This document shows, one piece after another, positions 7,499 through 15,049 of a stretch of DNA of 32,236 nucleotides; position 1 is the first letter of the stretch, and each line of letters starts with the position of its first letter. The notes below the pieces were generated by a model. The model was not told the DNA's origin. It ran no database searches and worked only from the letters and a program-made list of their open reading frames with translations. This DNA is from Natronohydrobacter sp. (GTDB lineage: Bacteria > Pseudomonadota > Alphaproteobacteria > Rhodobacterales > Rhodobacteraceae): positions 1-32,236 of the forward strand of contig SKGU01000128.1 of assembly GCA_007117255.1 (NCBI GenBank), read 5' to 3'. The position numbers and the translations under genes were made by a program.

Positions 7499-8706
7499 GG
7501 CGCGTGGTCATCACGGGATGCGGCACGCTTAATCCGCTGGGCAAGAATGTGGCTGAAACCCATGCCGCGATGCGGACGGGGGATTGTGCCATTGGTCCGC
7601 TGACCTGCCGAGATGTGGATCGCTTGAGCGTGCGTATCGGCGCGGAATTGCAAGATTACGAGCCAGAAAAACATTTTGCGCGCAATTCGCTGTCCTTGTT
7701 GGACAGGTTTACCCAAATTGCGCTGATCGCTGCTCGTCAGGCCATGGCGCAGGCAGAACTGGCCCTAGATGAGGCTGCGGTTTTGCGCTCTGGCGTTGTT
7801 CTTGGCACGGCAGGGGGCGGCAATACGACCGTCGATGACAATTACCGCACTGTCTATGAGGATGGAAAGAATCGCGTGCATCCGTTCGTGGTGCCGCGGT
7901 TGATGCATAATGCAGCGACATCGCATGTTGCGATGGAATTCGGTCTGAAAGGCCCGAGTTTCACTGTCTCAACCGCCTGTGCCTCGTCCAATCATGCGAT
8001 GGGGCAGGCGTTTCACCTGATCCGTCATGGCAGTGCAGATGTCATGCTGACCGGTGGATCAGAGGCAATGCTGTGTTTTGGTGGTATCAAGGCGTGGGAA
8101 GGTCTCCGTGTCATGTCGCGCGATACCTGCCGCCCATTTTCGCGCGATCGGTCTGGCATGGTTCAGGGCGAGGGGGGCGCGGTTTTTGTCTTCGAAGAGC
8201 TGGAACATGCGCGCGCGCGTGGGGCGGCGATCCTGGCGGAAGTGGCGGGCTTCGGCATGAGTTCGGACGCGGGTGATATCGTCATGCCTGATCTGGACGG
8301 CCCTGTGCGCGCCATGCGCGCGGCGTTGACCGATGCCGGGCTGGACGCTGCTCAGGTCGGCTATGTCAATGCGCATGGCACGGGCACGGCTGCCAATGAC
8401 CGGGTCGAGGCACAGGCCCTGGGTGTGGTTCTGGGCGATCATCTGCGCAATGTGCCAGTATCATCGACCAAATCCATGCATGGACATCTGATCGGCGGCA
8501 CCAGCGCGGTAGAGCTGCTGGCCTGCTTGCTGGCAATTCAGCACGATGTAATCGCGCCAACAGTGAATTTTACCGAGGCTGACGCCGAGATGGCGCTGGA
8601 TGTGGTGCCAAACACAGCACGCGAAGCGCGGGTCGATGTGGCCATGTCGAATGCCTTCGCCTTTGGTGGCCTGAATGCGGTCCTTATCGTGAAACGCTTC
8701 GCCTGA
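7495..8706 (+). CDS. Beta-ketoacyl-ACP synthase, FabF/NodE type
   Basis: A 403-residue condensing enzyme that would extend an acyl chain by two carbons using malonyl-ACP, in the cytoplasm. The catalytic triad is complete: C162 in STACASSN, H294 in NAHGTGT and H331 in KSMHGHL, with the conserved K326. It is therefore an active ketosynthase and not a chain-length factor. Length and motifs fit FabF (KAS II). The start overlaps the carrier protein gene by 4 bases. The isolated carrier-plus-synthase pair resembles nodF-nodE, and no dehydratase, reductase or acyltransferase gene accompanies it. The housekeeping fabF would be elsewhere. Confidence 0.85.
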   Translation: MRRVVITGCGTLNPLGKNVAETHAAMRTGDCAIGPLTCRDVDRLSVRIGAELQDYEPEKHFARNSLSLLDRFTQIALIAARQAMAQAELALDEAAVLRSGVVLGTAGGGNTTVDDNYRTVYEDGKNRVHPFVVPRLMHNAATSHVAMEFGLKGPSFTVSTACASSNHAMGQAFHLIRHGSADVMLTGGSEAMLCFGGIKAWEGLRVMSRDTCRPFSRDRSGMVQGEGGAVFVFEELEHARARGAAILAEVAGFGMSSDAGDIVMPDLDGPVRAMRAALTDAGLDAAQVGYVNAHGTGTAANDRVEAQALGVVLGDHLRNVPVSSTKSMHGHLIGGTSAVELLACLLAIQHDVIAPTVNFTEADAEMALDVVPNTAREARVDVAMSNAFAFGGLNAVLIVKRFA

Positions 8707-8727
8707 GACCAGCCAATGTGGCTGGTC
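8707..8727. terminator. Bidirectional stem-loop between ketosynthase and hpaR
   Basis: A 9-bp perfect stem (GACCAGCCA at 8707-8715 and its complement at 8719-8727) with a 3-base loop lies between two convergent genes and overlaps the last bases of hpaR. There is no T-run on either side. Confidence 0.4.
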
Positions 8728-9229
8728 AGCGACTGGCCGCAGCCTTGCGTACAGGCTCCGTGTCATCTTTGAGCGGCGCGTCCATGTTCTGAACAGTGTC
8801 GCGCAACTCGTTAAGAAGGTTCAGTAATGTGTCAAGGCGTGTGGGGCCGAACGCATCGGCAAGACGCTGATAGGTTGGCTCAGATTCTTCGACCACTTCT
8901 TCGAAAAGACTGCGGCCTTCATCGGTCAGGCGAACCATATGACGACGGGCATCGTTGCAATCGACTGGTGCAATAAGCCCGCGCTGGGTCAGACAGCGAA
9001 AGATCCTGGTCAGCGAGGGCGGCAGGATCACGCAGCGTTCGGCCAGCGTTTTGGCGTCCAGCGCGTCGGCTTCTGCCAAGGCCCGCAACACACGCCATTG
9101 TGGCATCGTCAGGTCGTGACTGTCGATGAATGGCTTGAACAATCGGGTCGTTGCCTCGCGCGAGCGTAGCAGCGCAATGGGCAAGGATTTCTCGAACTTG
9201 CGTAATGATGTTGTCGTGCTTAGTGCCAT
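8726..9229 (-). CDS. hpaR: MarR-family regulator, HpaR type
   Basis: A 167-residue MarR-type repressor. The N-terminal stretch SLPIALLRSREAT and the winged-helix segment (LTMPQWRVLRALAE, LDAKTLAERCVILPPSLTRIF) match HpaR, the repressor of homoprotocatechuate degradation in enterobacteria, which responds to the aromatic substrate. The wing (NDARRHMVRLTDEG) and the C-terminal dimer helices are present. No hpa catabolic gene is in the window. It lies 59 bases downstream of troD on the same strand and convergent to the ketosynthase, so the true target is unclear. It probably controls itself: a perfect inverted repeat overlaps its predicted -10. The only ATG near the start has GAGG unusually close (2 bases). 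Confidence 0.75.
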   Translation of the reverse strand: MALSTTTSLRKFEKSLPIALLRSREATTRLFKPFIDSHDLTMPQWRVLRALAEADALDAKTLAERCVILPPSLTRIFRCLTQRGLIAPVDCNDARRHMVRLTDEGRSLFEEVVEESEPTYQRLADAFGPTRLDTLLNLLNELRDTVQNMDAPLKDDTEPVRKAAASR

Positions 9230-9235
9230 GGCCTC

Positions 9236-9256
9236 ACTTTCTGCATTTGTGAAAGT
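9236..9256. promoter_or_regulatory. Candidate HpaR operator
   Basis: The inverted repeat ACTTTC (9236-9241) / GAAAGT (9251-9256) with a 9-base spacer overlaps the predicted -10 and start site of hpaR. Position and size suit a MarR-family dimer and suggest autorepression. Confidence 0.4.
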
Positions 9257-9281
9257 TTAGCAGGCCATGCCGTATTTTCAA
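9254..9281 (-). promoter_or_regulatory. Predicted promoter of hpaR
   Basis: On the minus strand: TTGAAA (9276-9281), a 16-base spacer and TAAACT (9254-9259). An imperfect Fur-like palindrome (TGAAAATTATTTTGC, 9283-9297) abuts the -35 and overlaps the end of troD. Confidence 0.45.
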
Positions 9282-9288
9282 ATGAAAA

Positions 9289-10452
9289 TTATTTTGCAGG
9301 CGCGGCATTTCGTCCCGTCGGGCTGAGCGCGCGCGCACGAGCGCGTCCGGCATCAGTCAAATGCAGGGTCGGCTGTCCAGCGCCCGCACCGGGCTGGCGC
9401 AGGATCAATCCACCATCCAATGCACTGCGTAATGCCGCGCGGGCGCGCGCATCGGGCCATCCCAGATCCGAGGTCAGCGCCGCACGCGTATTTTCGTCGC
9501 CTGCGCGGGCTGTATGTTCATGGGCGGCAAGATGCATGATCAGTGTCAGGCTGTCGATGTGCCGTGCCTCGTTGCGTTTGCGCACTGCGCCTGCGATTAA
9601 CCCGTCTTTTGGGCCAGCGATCAGCGTGCCCACGAAAAACACCCCCGTCATGACGGCCATCATCGCACCGATATTGACGTCCCACCACACTGCAAGTGCA
9701 TAACCCGACAGGCAAGACAGGGCGGCAACGGCCATGGCAATCAACACCATGCGTGACAGCACGCGCGTCAGCAAAAAGGCCGTCGCAGGTGGGGTGATGA
9801 CAAAGGCGATGAACAGGATCGCGCCCACGGCCTCGAAACTCGCCACTGCTGTCACCGAGGTCAACGCAAGTAAAGCGTGGAACAGAACCCCCGGTGCGAA
9901 ACCCAACGCGGTTGCAAGAGCAGGATCGAAGGTTGCGATTTTCAGCTCTTTCCAGAATAACAACACAAAGCCCAGATTGATCAAGAACACTGCCGCCAAA
10001 GCCAGATTGGCCACAGGTACTGGCTGGCCAAAAACCTGAACTGTATCGATCCAGACAAAGGCAATTTCGCCAAGCAGCACAGCATCGACATCCAGATGCA
10101 GGTTGCGGGCATTGAGGTTGATGAGCAGCACCCCCAGTGCGAACATCGCCGGGAAGATCAGCCCGATCGCGGTTTCCATCCGCACCAGCCCGGTGCGGTG
10201 CACAGCTTGCGTCAGCGCCACCGTCACCAGCCCGGTCACAACCGCGCCCGCAAGTTGCACAGGTCCGCTCAGATGTCCGGTCAGCAGCCAGACTGTGACA
10301 ATGCCCAGAACAATCGCATGGCTGATCGCATCGGTCAGCATGGCCGCACCGCGTAGCACCAGAAAACTGCCGAGAAGCGCACCGGACAAGCCCACCAGCA
10401 CACCCGCTGACAGGACCATGGCGGGAATGGATGCGAAAAAGGCGTCAATCAT
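9289..10452 (-). CDS. troD: Metal ABC transporter permease with C-terminal winged-helix domain (TroD-like)
   Basis: A 387-residue integral membrane permease of the ABC-3 family for Zn/Mn/Fe import. About eight hydrophobic segments fill residues 8-285. The ATPase-contact loop around FDPALATALGF and the early GALLGSFLVLRGAAMLTDAISHA segment are typical. Ordinary permeases of this family stop near residue 285. Here about 95 more residues follow and look like a winged-helix DNA-binding or metal-sensing fold, ending in HLTDAGRARA. Treponema TroD and Bacillus MntC are also long, and the chlamydial YtgC permease is fused to a DtxR-like repressor. The start overlaps the troC end by 8 bases, so it is the last gene of the operon. 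Confidence 0.83.
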   Translation of the reverse strand: MIDAFFASIPAMVLSAGVLVGLSGALLGSFLVLRGAAMLTDAISHAIVLGIVTVWLLTGHLSGPVQLAGAVVTGLVTVALTQAVHRTGLVRMETAIGLIFPAMFALGVLLINLNARNLHLDVDAVLLGEIAFVWIDTVQVFGQPVPVANLALAAVFLINLGFVLLFWKELKIATFDPALATALGFAPGVLFHALLALTSVTAVASFEAVGAILFIAFVITPPATAFLLTRVLSRMVLIAMAVAALSCLSGYALAVWWDVNIGAMMAVMTGVFFVGTLIAGPKDGLIAGAVRKRNEARHIDSLTLIMHLAAHEHTARAGDENTRAALTSDLGWPDARARAALRSALDGGLILRQPGAGAGQPTLHLTDAGRARARALSPTGRNAAPAK

Positions 10453-11572
10453 CGGTCGCTTCGCCTCGGTTCAGCGCATCGGCGCGCGCGCGCCCTTTTT
10501 CGGTCAGTTGCCAATGTGGCGTCGTTTCCGGCGGATGACTGATTTCACGCACAAGACCGCGCGCTGACAGGCTGGTTAGCGCCGGCACTGTTGCGCTGCT
10601 GTGTTCGGCCTGAAGCATGCCCAGTTCTGCTGGATAATCGGGGTTGTCGTGATCGCGGGCCAGCGCATGAATGGTGCCCAGCACCCGGTCCGATGACAGC
10701 CGCCGTACGCGTGCGCGCTGCGCGATGGCGCGCCAGATCAGTCCGCGCTCTGGCGCGAAGGCCATTGACAGCGCGACAATGCCCGTGGCCACCAGCACGA
10801 TTACCGGTCCTGTCGCCAACCCGCGCGCGCTCGCACTGATCAGCGCACCGATCACGCCGGACGCCACTGCGAAACTCATCGACAATATTACCATGCCTGC
10901 GAGCGATCGGGCCCATTGCCGCGCTGCGGCCGCTGGCGCGATCAGCAGTGCCACCATCAAGACCACGCCAACCATCTGCAAGCCTGCCACTATGGCCAAT
11001 GCGACCATGACCGTCAGCATGCCCTGCACGCGTGTCACGGGTAGCCCAAGGGCGCGGGCGTAATCCGGGTCGAAACTGACCAGTTTGGCTTCTTTCCACA
11101 ACAGCGTGATAATGCCTAAGGCAATGGCTGCGAGCGTGCCCATGATCCACAGATCGCTGCGCAACGTGGCTGCAGCCTGCCCGAACAGAAAACTCGACAG
11201 CCCTGCGCTGGACGCGCCGGATCGCCCCTGAACATGGCTGAGCAGCACCACGCCCAAAGCAAAGGATACTCCCAGCACCACCCCAAGCGCGGCATCGGGT
11301 TTCAATCTGGTGCGCGCTGTAATCGCCATGACGGCAAGTGCGGCCAGCCCGCCGGAAATTGCAGCGCCCGTCAGGATCGCACCCAGATCGCGCCCGCCGG
11401 CAATCAGGAACCCCAAGGCAATACCTGGCAGCGCTGCATGGCTGACCGCATCACCCAACAGGCTCTGGCCGCGCAGCACTGCGAATGCGCCCAACGCGCC
11501 ACTGATCAGGCCCAAAAGGGCGGCCCCCAAAACCACGGTTTGAACGATCTGGCTGGACAAGAGCGCGCCCAT
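10445..11572 (-). CDS. troC: Metal ABC transporter permease with C-terminal winged-helix domain (TroC-like)
   Basis: A 375-residue permease, paralogous to the next gene in the operon. The membrane part covers about residues 8-270 with the family segments GAFAVLRGQSLLGDAVSHA near the N-terminus and the loop FDPDYARALGLP. A cytoplasmic tail of about 100 residues follows. It has a predicted helix-turn-helix (YPAELGMLQAEH, ALTSLSARGLV) and a wing ending in WQLTEKGRARA. The two permeases probably form a heterodimer with two copies of the ATPase. The ATG lies 1 base past the troB stop. A tail on both permeases is the odd feature. Confidence 0.83.
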   Translation of the reverse strand: MGALLSSQIVQTVVLGAALLGLISGALGAFAVLRGQSLLGDAVSHAALPGIALGFLIAGGRDLGAILTGAAISGGLAALAVMAITARTRLKPDAALGVVLGVSFALGVVLLSHVQGRSGASSAGLSSFLFGQAAATLRSDLWIMGTLAAIALGIITLLWKEAKLVSFDPDYARALGLPVTRVQGMLTVMVALAIVAGLQMVGVVLMVALLIAPAAAARQWARSLAGMVILSMSFAVASGVIGALISASARGLATGPVIVLVATGIVALSMAFAPERGLIWRAIAQRARVRRLSSDRVLGTIHALARDHDNPDYPAELGMLQAEHSSATVPALTSLSARGLVREISHPPETTPHWQLTEKGRARADALNRGEATDD

Positions 11573-11573
11573 C

Positions 11574-12320
11574 TCAGCCCCGGATCAGGGCGGCGCGGTG
11601 CCCGTAGGTCTGGCGAAGGTTTTCGGCCGTGTAGACTTCAGTCACCGGTCCTTGCGCCACGATGCGGGTGTTCAGCATCACCAGCCAGTCGAAATACTGC
11701 TCGACCGTGGACAGGTCGTGATGCACCACGATCACGGTTTTGCCCCGGTCGCGCAAGCCTTGCAGCAGGGCTATGATGATATCTTCGGTGGGGCGGTCCA
11801 CGCCTGCCATCGGCTCGTCCAGAAAATACAGATCGGCATCCTGAACCAACGCACGGGCAATGAAAACGCGCTGTTGCTGCCCGCCGGAAAGCTGGCTGAT
11901 CTGGCGGCGCGCGTAATCCTGCATGCCGACCGCAGAAAGCGCGTCCATGGCCTTGGCGCGCTCTGGCGCGCCGGGGCGGCGCAGCCAGCCAAGCTGGCCA
12001 TACAGCCCCATCGTCACCACATCCAGCACATCCGCCGGAAAATCCCAATCCACGCTGGAGCGTTGCGGCACATACCCGATCCGGCGGCGCATGGCGCTGA
12101 TGGGTTTGCCAAACAGGCGCACATGCCCGGCCACGGGCCGCACCAGCCCCAGCGAAGTTTTCAGCAAGGTGGATTTGCCCGAGCCATTCGGCCCCACGAT
12201 CGCCGCCATCACACCGGGCGGCACATCGATGTCGATATCCCACAGCGCGGGTGCCGCGCCATAGGTGACGGTCAGATCCTCGACATGGAGGGCGAATTGT
12301 GGCTCGTGCAGATCATTCAT
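11574..12320 (-). CDS. troB: Metal ABC transporter ATP-binding protein (TroB/MntB-like)
   Basis: A 248-residue ATPase driving uptake of a divalent metal. Walker A is GPNGSGKST at 43-51, the signature is LSGGQ at 144-148, Walker B is LYFLDEP at 165-170 and the switch His is in VVHHD. The Q-loop neighbourhood VPQRSSVDWDFPADV is characteristic of ATPases of the Mn/Fe/Zn (Tro, Mnt, Sit) group, as opposed to ZnuC. The first four bases (ATGA) overlap the end of troA, and troC starts 1 base after it ends, so translation is coupled throughout. Confidence 0.87.
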   Translation of the reverse strand: MNDLHEPQFALHVEDLTVTYGAAPALWDIDIDVPPGVMAAIVGPNGSGKSTLLKTSLGLVRPVAGHVRLFGKPISAMRRRIGYVPQRSSVDWDFPADVLDVVTMGLYGQLGWLRRPGAPERAKAMDALSAVGMQDYARRQISQLSGGQQQRVFIARALVQDADLYFLDEPMAGVDRPTEDIIIALLQGLRDRGKTVIVVHHDLSTVEQYFDWLVMLNTRIVAQGPVTEVYTAENLRQTYGHRAALIRG

Positions 12321-13270
12321 GGTGTGATGTTGCGCGTCTCGGCCCAGTGTGCAAGGGGTTCGGGTGTCTGGGGCAGTTCGCCCCCCAGGGCAGCGGTGAT
12401 CGTAGCAATGTTTGACCAGATCATGCCGATGTAATCGCCTGCCAAGGAGCCGGGCTCACCCATGGCATCTGCGTATAGTTCTCCGCCGATGGATACGTCA
12501 TGGCCTTGCGAGCGGACTTCGGCCACCAGCGCTTCTATGCTGCGCGGGTTGATTGTGGATTCTACGAATACCGCTGGTACGCCATTTTCTACCACAAACG
12601 CTGCAACCTCGCGGATATCGGCGATAGAGGCTTCGGCATCGGTGCTGATTCCCGCCACCGCTTCGGATGCTTCGATTCCATACGCATTGGCGAAATAGTT
12701 GAACGCGTCATGGGCTGTGACCAGCAGGCGGTTGCCTTCGGGGATTGTGGCGATGGCGTCGCGCGCCCAGTCATCAAGGGCCGCAAGCTGGCGTGCATAG
12801 GCATCTGCCCCCTCAGTCATGGCAGTGGCGCAATCGGGGCGGGCGTCAGCCAGCATTTCGGTCACATTCGGGATCGCCTGCGCCCACAAGGCGACATCCA
12901 TCCAGACATGCGGATCGGGCTGGCCGTCATCATCAAGCAACTGATCGGGTGTGTAGGTTGCGGCCAAGACACCGAGCACGGGCTTGCGGTCGGACATTGC
13001 CTGCAGGGGCCGCGTCATCTGTGCTTCAAGCGTCGGATCCAGGTAGAGGATTACATCTGCCTGTTCCAGCCGCGAGATATCCGACGCGCGGGGCGTGTGG
13101 AGGTGCGGATCGCTTCCAGGCCCCATCAGCGCCTCGGATGCAACGCATTCGCCGCCGATGGCGCTGGCCATATCTGCCAGCATCCCAACAGTGCTCAGGA
13201 CGCGGAGAGGTTCTGCGGACAGGGCAGGGGCGTGAAGCATCGCAGCGGTTGCGAGTAAAAGTGTGCGCAT
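12317..13270 (-). CDS. troA: Periplasmic metal-binding protein of ABC transporter (TroA-like)
   Basis: A 317-residue cluster A-I solute-binding protein with a Sec signal peptide (cleavage likely after residue 19, ALSA). The four expected metal ligands can be placed: H56 in DPHLH, H121 in PDPHVWMD, H187 in TAHDAF and D268 in YADAMG. His-His-His-Asp is the TroA pattern. Mn-specific proteins such as PsaA and SitA have Glu at the third position. There is no His-rich loop of the ZnuA kind. The metal may thus be zinc, manganese or both. AAGGA lies about 6 bases before the ATG. It is the first gene of the operon, under a promoter with a Fur/Mur-type palindrome. Confidence 0.86.
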   Translation of the reverse strand: MRTLLLATAAMLHAPALSAEPLRVLSTVGMLADMASAIGGECVASEALMGPGSDPHLHTPRASDISRLEQADVILYLDPTLEAQMTRPLQAMSDRKPVLGVLAATYTPDQLLDDDGQPDPHVWMDVALWAQAIPNVTEMLADARPDCATAMTEGADAYARQLAALDDWARDAIATIPEGNRLLVTAHDAFNYFANAYGIEASEAVAGISTDAEASIADIREVAAFVVENGVPAVFVESTINPRSIEALVAEVRSQGHDVSIGGELYADAMGEPGSLAGDYIGMIWSNIATITAALGGELPQTPEPLAHWAETRNITP

Positions 13271-13299
13271 CTGATTTCCTTTCTCGGATCAATTGCAAA

Positions 13300-13331
13300 T
13301 GAGAATTATTCTCAACAAGAGGCGAAGTCAA
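13300..13331 (-). promoter_or_regulatory. troABCD promoter with Fur/Mur-type palindrome
   Basis: On the minus strand TTGACT (13326-13331), a 17-base spacer and TAATTC (13303-13308) form a good sigma-70 promoter. The perfect 7-1-7 palindrome TGAGAATTATTCTCA (13300-13314) covers the -10. It matches the Fur-family consensus TGATAATNATTATCA apart from one base in each arm. In alphaproteobacteria, Mur (a Fur homologue) represses Mn uptake genes in this way; Zur is an alternative. Confidence 0.7.
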
Positions 13332-13423
13332 GTGCGCCTTCGGGCTTGCATGGCCGCGCCGCTTTGGGCATGACCGGAGCCATTGATGCAGGACCATCCA
13401 ACAAGACAGGACAGAGGCAAGAC

Positions 13424-13681
13424 ATGAGCGATATCACACAGGACGCCTACAACGTCACCGCCGAAGAGCTGCGCCAGTTCATCGAGCGTTATGAGCACCT
13501 GGAAGCCGAGAAGAAGGACATCACTGATCAACAGAAAGAGGTCATGGCCGAAGCCAAGGGGCGCGGCTATGATACCAAGGTTCTTCGCAAGATCATCGCC
13601 ATGCGTAAACGCAAGCCCGATGAAATTGCCGAAGAAGAAGCGGTGATGGAGCTTTACAAGGCCGCTTTGGGCATGGAGTGA
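13424..13681 (+). CDS. gapR: GapR nucleoid-associated protein (DUF2312/UPF0335)
   Basis: An 85-residue small basic/acidic helical protein. The pattern ELRQFIERYEHLEAEKKDI, then EVMAEAKGRGYDTKVLRKII and RKRKPDEIAEEEAVMELY is that of DUF2312. Caulobacter GapR belongs to this family. It clamps overtwisted (positively supercoiled) DNA ahead of replication and transcription and stimulates topoisomerases. The ATG at 13424 has GAGG about 7 bases upstream. The open frame extends to 13346, but the extra residues are not family-like. It is divergent from troA and convergent with the next gene, with only 5 bases between the stops. Confidence 0.88.
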   Translation: MSDITQDAYNVTAEELRQFIERYEHLEAEKKDITDQQKEVMAEAKGRGYDTKVLRKIIAMRKRKPDEIAEEEAVMELYKAALGME

Positions 13682-13686
13682 CCCGT

Positions 13687-14562
13687 TCAGGGTTGCAACA
13701 ACGTCACGCCGTCCACACCGCTGATTGTGTCGGTGTCTTCTTCATAAAGTTCCGACAAGACATCGACACGCATTTCGTCCCAACCGGTGACGCTGACATC
13801 AATCTCAAGCTTGTCTTCATCGCAGAACTTGTCGAGAAACACAGAAATGACGCGTTGCCGGTGGGCTTCGTCCACAGGGGGAGAGCGATCCAGGTAGGCG
13901 GCAAGTTTTTCGGCACCTCCATCGACCATCACGGATTTGAACCACTCGAAGCTACCAGTGAATTCGTGCTCTGGTTCAATGCCAGAGACAAGCCGCAAAA
14001 GTCTGTGCCAGATGAAGGGCGTATCTTCATCGCACCAGACTGTGACTTTGGCTTCGGGCCAGACACGCCGAATCTCGCTAATAAGTTCTGACCAGCGCAG
14101 ATTTTCGCTGACAATCTCAGATCCCGATCCGCCTTTTTCCTGCACCCGGCTTGCCGTCAGATAGGCAGGCACGAAAGATGCCGGATTGCGGATCGCGATG
14201 AAAATCTCGACGTCCTGGCCAGCGAAAATGTGCCGTAGAGCCGCCAGACGACGCTCCGCACCCGGATAAAACCTTGTTCCGTCCATCGCATCGGGCAGCT
14301 TTGACAAAAGACCGGGTGCGGAAAACACCAATCTGCGCGCATCAGCAGGGGCGTCAATCGCTTGCAGGATGCGATTCAGGGCATCCGGCGCACCATGACC
14401 GGATGCAACATGATTCGCAGCCTCGATGATCATGTTCAGATAGCTGCGTGCACGCGGAACCATGACCCCTTGTTGTGCAAGGGTGGCCCGGTTGGCTTGC
14501 AGGCAATCCCTGAGTTGCGTTTCATCAGTCAGATGAGCGCCCAGATGAAGTGCGATTTCCAT
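13687..14562 (-). CDS. Hypothetical protein, sulfotransferase-like
   Basis: A 291-residue cytoplasmic protein without signal or membrane segments. The start MEIALHLGAHLTDETQLRDCL and the following NRATLAQQGV resemble bacterial sulfotransferase-like proteins (usual pattern LHxGxHKTGTTxLQ, then N, then the end of helix 1). The Lys-Thr-Gly-Thr phosphosulfate-binding residues are replaced by LTDE, so activity as a sulfotransferase is doubtful. A later stretch, DVEIFIAIRNPASFVPAYL, fits the second binding motif (RxP) of that fold. The ATG at 14562 is chosen by this alignment; an in-frame start at 14613 is possible. It stands alone between gapR and the tRNA. Confidence 0.55.
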   Translation of the reverse strand: MEIALHLGAHLTDETQLRDCLQANRATLAQQGVMVPRARSYLNMIIEAANHVASGHGAPDALNRILQAIDAPADARRLVFSAPGLLSKLPDAMDGTRFYPGAERRLAALRHIFAGQDVEIFIAIRNPASFVPAYLTASRVQEKGGSGSEIVSENLRWSELISEIRRVWPEAKVTVWCDEDTPFIWHRLLRLVSGIEPEHEFTGSFEWFKSVMVDGGAEKLAAYLDRSPPVDEAHRQRVISVFLDKFCDEDKLEIDVSVTGWDEMRVDVLSELYEEDTDTISGVDGVTLLQP

Positions 14563-14712
14563 AATGATCGAGCCTTTTTTGCCTAAATAGCTTATGCCAT
14601 CACAATATGACATTGATTGGACCCGATTTCGTCCACAGTAGGGCGCATATCAAGCAGAATTACCCGATTTGACAAAAACGCCGCAAGTGGTCGTCAGTGG
14701 TGCATTCGCGTC

Positions 14713-14741
14713 TTGAGCCGGGATGAATTTGCTTTTATGTA
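14713..14741 (+). promoter_or_regulatory. Promoter of tRNA-Thr with GC-rich discriminator
   Basis: TTGAGC (14713-14718), a 17-base spacer and TATGTA (14736-14741). The following bases GCGGGCG form a GC-rich discriminator, the feature of stable-RNA promoters that are shut down by ppGpp. Transcription would start only a few bases before the mature tRNA. Confidence 0.55.
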
Positions 14742-14751
14742 GCGGGCGAGA

Positions 14752-14827
14752 GCCGGCTTAGCTCAGTTGGTAGAGCAGTGGTTTTGTAAACCGAAGGTCG
14801 GGGGTTCGAGTCCCTCAGCCGGCACCA
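14752..14827 (+). tRNA. tRNA-Thr (anticodon UGU)
   Basis: A 76-base tRNA with a 7-bp acceptor stem (GCCGGCT with AGCCGGC), D arm GCTC/GAGC, anticodon loop TTTGTAA with anticodon TGT, T loop TTCGAGT and an encoded CCA end. It reads ACA and, by wobble, other ACN codons. The first pair of the anticodon stem (G27-A43) is mismatched. No second copy of its 3' end was seen nearby, so no sign of an integrated element. Confidence 0.96.
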
Positions 14828-14990
14828 GACATTCCCTCGCAATATGAAAATGCGTTGCAGGACTTGCCTTGCACGAATTGGCGAGATGCGGTCAGCTGCG
14901 CAAAACCTGACGCGCGGCCCTGGGTTGACGCTCTGACGTCGTTATGGCGATGTACAGCATATCAGAACGAGCGATCGCATGTGCCAGACG

Positions 14991-15019
14991 AAAAAAGGGC
15001 GCACATCTCTGTGGCCCTT
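14991..15019 (-). terminator. Terminator of the NYN-domain gene
   Basis: On the minus strand, AAGGGC-CACA pairs with TGTG-GCCCTT around a GAGA loop with one bulged C, followed by a run of T (the A run at 14991-14996 on the plus strand). It lies about 30 bases past the stop. The rest of the 14828-15049 gap holds nothing recognisable. Confidence 0.75.
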
Positions 15020-15049
15020 CTCTCATCTGCTTCGGGTTTGGCGCTCGAT

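Noticed and set aside
13681..13705. Hairpin between gapR and its convergent neighbour
   Set aside because: Only a 4-bp stem can be formed and no T-run follows.
14752..14827. tRNA-Thr as an integration site
   Set aside because: No duplicate of the tRNA 3' end, integrase or phage gene is visible on either side.
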